From Paraburkholderia sp. BCC1884 (lineage in GTDB: Bacteria; Pseudomonadota; Gammaproteobacteria; Burkholderiales; Burkholderiaceae), in contig NZ_CAAJGL010000068.1 of NCBI RefSeq assembly GCF_900996225.1, forward strand, positions 1,612,001 through 1,676,000: a stretch of DNA of 64,000 bases, written 5' to 3'. The first letter of the stretch is position 1. Every line of letters starts with the position of its first letter. A program made the position numbers and the translations under genes. The notes under the pieces are model-generated. The model did no database searches, had not been told where the DNA came from, and saw only the letters and a list, made by a program, of their open reading frames with translations. This document shows, one piece after another, positions 62,755-64,000 of the stretch.

Positions 62755-63870
62755 ATGTCAATAGAATCCGCACACGTCGATCCTTATCTGTTCGAACCCG
62801 TTCAGCTCGGGCCGCTGACCTTGCCCAATCGCGTCGTGATGGCGCCGCTCACCCGCAGCCGCGCGAAAGAGGCCGACGTGCCGAGCGAACTGGCCATCGA
62901 GTACTACGCGCAGCGCGCCTCGGCCGGCCTCATCATTGCCGAGGCTACGCAGATTTCGCCGCAAGGCAAGGGTTACGTCTTCACGCCGGGGATTTACGAT
63001 GCGGCGCAGGTGCAGGCCTGGCAACCGATCACCGCCGCCGTGCACAAGAAGGGCGGTCACCTGTTCCTGCAACTGTGGCATGTGGGCCGGATCTCGCATC
63101 CTTCCTTGCAACCGGGTCATGCGCTGCCGGTCGCGCCGTCGGCGATCAAGCCCGAGGGACAGGCCTACACCGACGAAGGCTTCGTGCCGCTCGTCACACC
63201 GCGCGCGCTCGAAACGGCGGAAATGGCCGGCATCGTCGAGCAATATCGGGTGGCGGCGCAGAACGCGCAAGCCGCCGGCTTCGACGGCGTGGAAATTCAT
63301 GCGGCCAACGGCTATCTGCTCGATCAGTTCTTGCGCGATAAAACCAACCGTCGCACCGACCAGTATGGCGGCTCGATCGAGAATCGCGCGCGTCTGCTGC
63401 TGGAAGTGGCCGATGCCGTGACGGACGTGTGGGGCGGCGAGCGGGTCGGCGTGCGCATCTCGCCACTCAGCAGCTTCGGCGACATCGCCGACAGTAACCC
63501 TGAGCCGCTTTTCACGCACGTGGTCAAGCAGCTCAATCGACGCAAGCTCGTGTACCTGCATGTAATCGAAGGCGACACCGGCGGCCCGCGCGAAGTGCCG
63601 GGTGGTTTCGATCTGCAGGTGCTGCGCCAGGCGTTCGACGGGCTCTTCATGGCCAACAACGGCTACGACATGCCGCTTGCGCAGAGCACGCTGAAGGCGA
63701 AACGCGCGGACCTGATCGCGTTCGGCCGGCCGTTCATCTCCAATCCGGATCTGGTCGAGCGGCTCAGAATCGGTGCGCCGCTCAACGAGCCCGACAAGAA
63801 CACGATGTACGGCGGTGGCGCGCAGGGGTATATCGACTACCCGACGTTGGAGCAGGAAGACAAGCGCTGA
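62755..63870 (+). CDS. Old Yellow Enzyme-family ene reductase (NemA-like)
   Basis: 371 residues. FMN-binding TIM barrel: PLTRSRA near residue 31, LQLWHVGRISHPS (about 103), the catalytic HAANGYLLDQFL (about 184; His and Asn pair hold the substrate), and DQYGGSIENRARLLLEV. It reduces activated alkenes, and in relatives N-ethylmaleimide and nitrate esters, with NADPH. AAGGGA precedes ATG 62755 by about 4 bases. It converges on the AlkB-like gene at the window end. Confidence 0.93.
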   Translation: MSIESAHVDPYLFEPVQLGPLTLPNRVVMAPLTRSRAKEADVPSELAIEYYAQRASAGLIIAEATQISPQGKGYVFTPGIYDAAQVQAWQPITAAVHKKGGHLFLQLWHVGRISHPSLQPGHALPVAPSAIKPEGQAYTDEGFVPLVTPRALETAEMAGIVEQYRVAAQNAQAAGFDGVEIHAANGYLLDQFLRDKTNRRTDQYGGSIENRARLLLEVADAVTDVWGGERVGVRISPLSSFGDIADSNPEPLFTHVVKQLNRRKLVYLHVIEGDTGGPREVPGGFDLQVLRQAFDGLFMANNGYDMPLAQSTLKAKRADLIAFGRPFISNPDLVERLRIGAPLNEPDKNTMYGGGAQGYIDYPTLEQEDKR

Positions 63871-63907
63871 ATCCCTCGCTGACCGGGTTGTTCAACGCGC
63901 CGTCAGA

Positions 63908-64000
63908 TCAGTCGCTGAAGCAGCGGAATGCGAGGCTAATACGCGGCCCGCTCACCTCGGACGATTTCGGTATGCCGTGCTCGTGGGTGAATTGCGAGGC
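63908..64000 (-). CDS. AlkB-like 2-oxoglutarate/Fe(II) oxygenase, C-terminal end (partial)
   Basis: Only the last 30 codons are in the window. They read HEHGIPKSSEVSGPRISLAFRCF, with the R-x5-R (RISLAFR) that binds 2-oxoglutarate in AlkB-type dealkylases, and a His in front as in the third iron-ligand region. The 5' part continues beyond the right edge. Confidence 0.6.
   Translation of the reverse strand, partial: ASQFTHEHGIPKSSEVSGPRISLAFRCFSD

Overview
This is one contiguous, GC-rich chromosomal window with the gene content of a plant- or soil-associated Paraburkholderia/Burkholderia sensu lato. The pointers are an acdS-acdR pair (ACC deaminase and its Lrp-type regulator), aerobic cobalamin genes mixed with a CbiG domain, several LysR regulators, and a PrpR-type sigma-54 activator. 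I saw no phage genes, insertion sequence, CRISPR array, rRNA or tRNA. Species assignment is inference.

Layout. 1-4.6 kb: a molybdenum-linked island with a sulfite-oxidase-like protein, a NifQ homologue, a ModE-type DNA-binding protein, a DUF2325 protein and an unknown protein. Four 24-bp palindromes of the ModE type (9-6-9 spacing) sit in front of its transcription units. 4.6-8.1 kb: a LysR/MFS divergent pair and a prolyl-4-hydroxylase-like dioxygenase. 8.1-11 kb: a zone of decay holding a truncated CDF transporter, a GNAT remnant and an MFS remnant around one intact MFS exporter. 11-14 kb: a PEP mutase/isocitrate lyase-family gene with a sigma-54 promoter, a tandem palindromic operator and a divergent PrpR-like activator. 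14-16.5 kb: ahpC-ahpF behind an OxyR-type site. 16.6-25.6 kb: doxX-pirin with a LysR gene, acdS/acdR, exported msrB-msrA, a MipA/OmpV porin-like protein and the large catalase katE.

25.7-34.9 kb: a periplasmic trehalase, then a signalling operon (three-receiver hybrid kinase, CheR, CheB, receiver-kinase) and a LuxR-type regulator. 34.9-41.1 kb: a LysR gene divergent from an aminotransferase / class II aldolase / ketopantoate-reductase-like operon, and an opposing FAD monooxygenase-DUF2783 pair. 41.3-49.6 kb: an AI-2E-family transporter, a DUF445 membrane protein, an SbcD/SbcC-like pair with atypical features, and an alpha/beta hydrolase. 49.6-57.1 kb: a corrin-ring cluster (cobG-H-I-J behind a cobalamin riboswitch, and cobL-K-M in the opposite direction). 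57.2-64 kb: a lipoprotein phospholipase D, an MFS exporter, a DUF1488 protein, two beta-carbonic anhydrases (one cytosolic, one Tat-exported), an Old Yellow Enzyme and the 3' end of an AlkB-like gene.

Recurring theme: oxidative and envelope stress defence (AhpCF, MsrA/B, KatE, pirin, OYE) and stress signalling. The observations most worth a second look are the putative ModE regulon with its NifQ lacking one conserved cysteine and its MOP-less ModE, and the SbcCD-like pair without a zinc hook.
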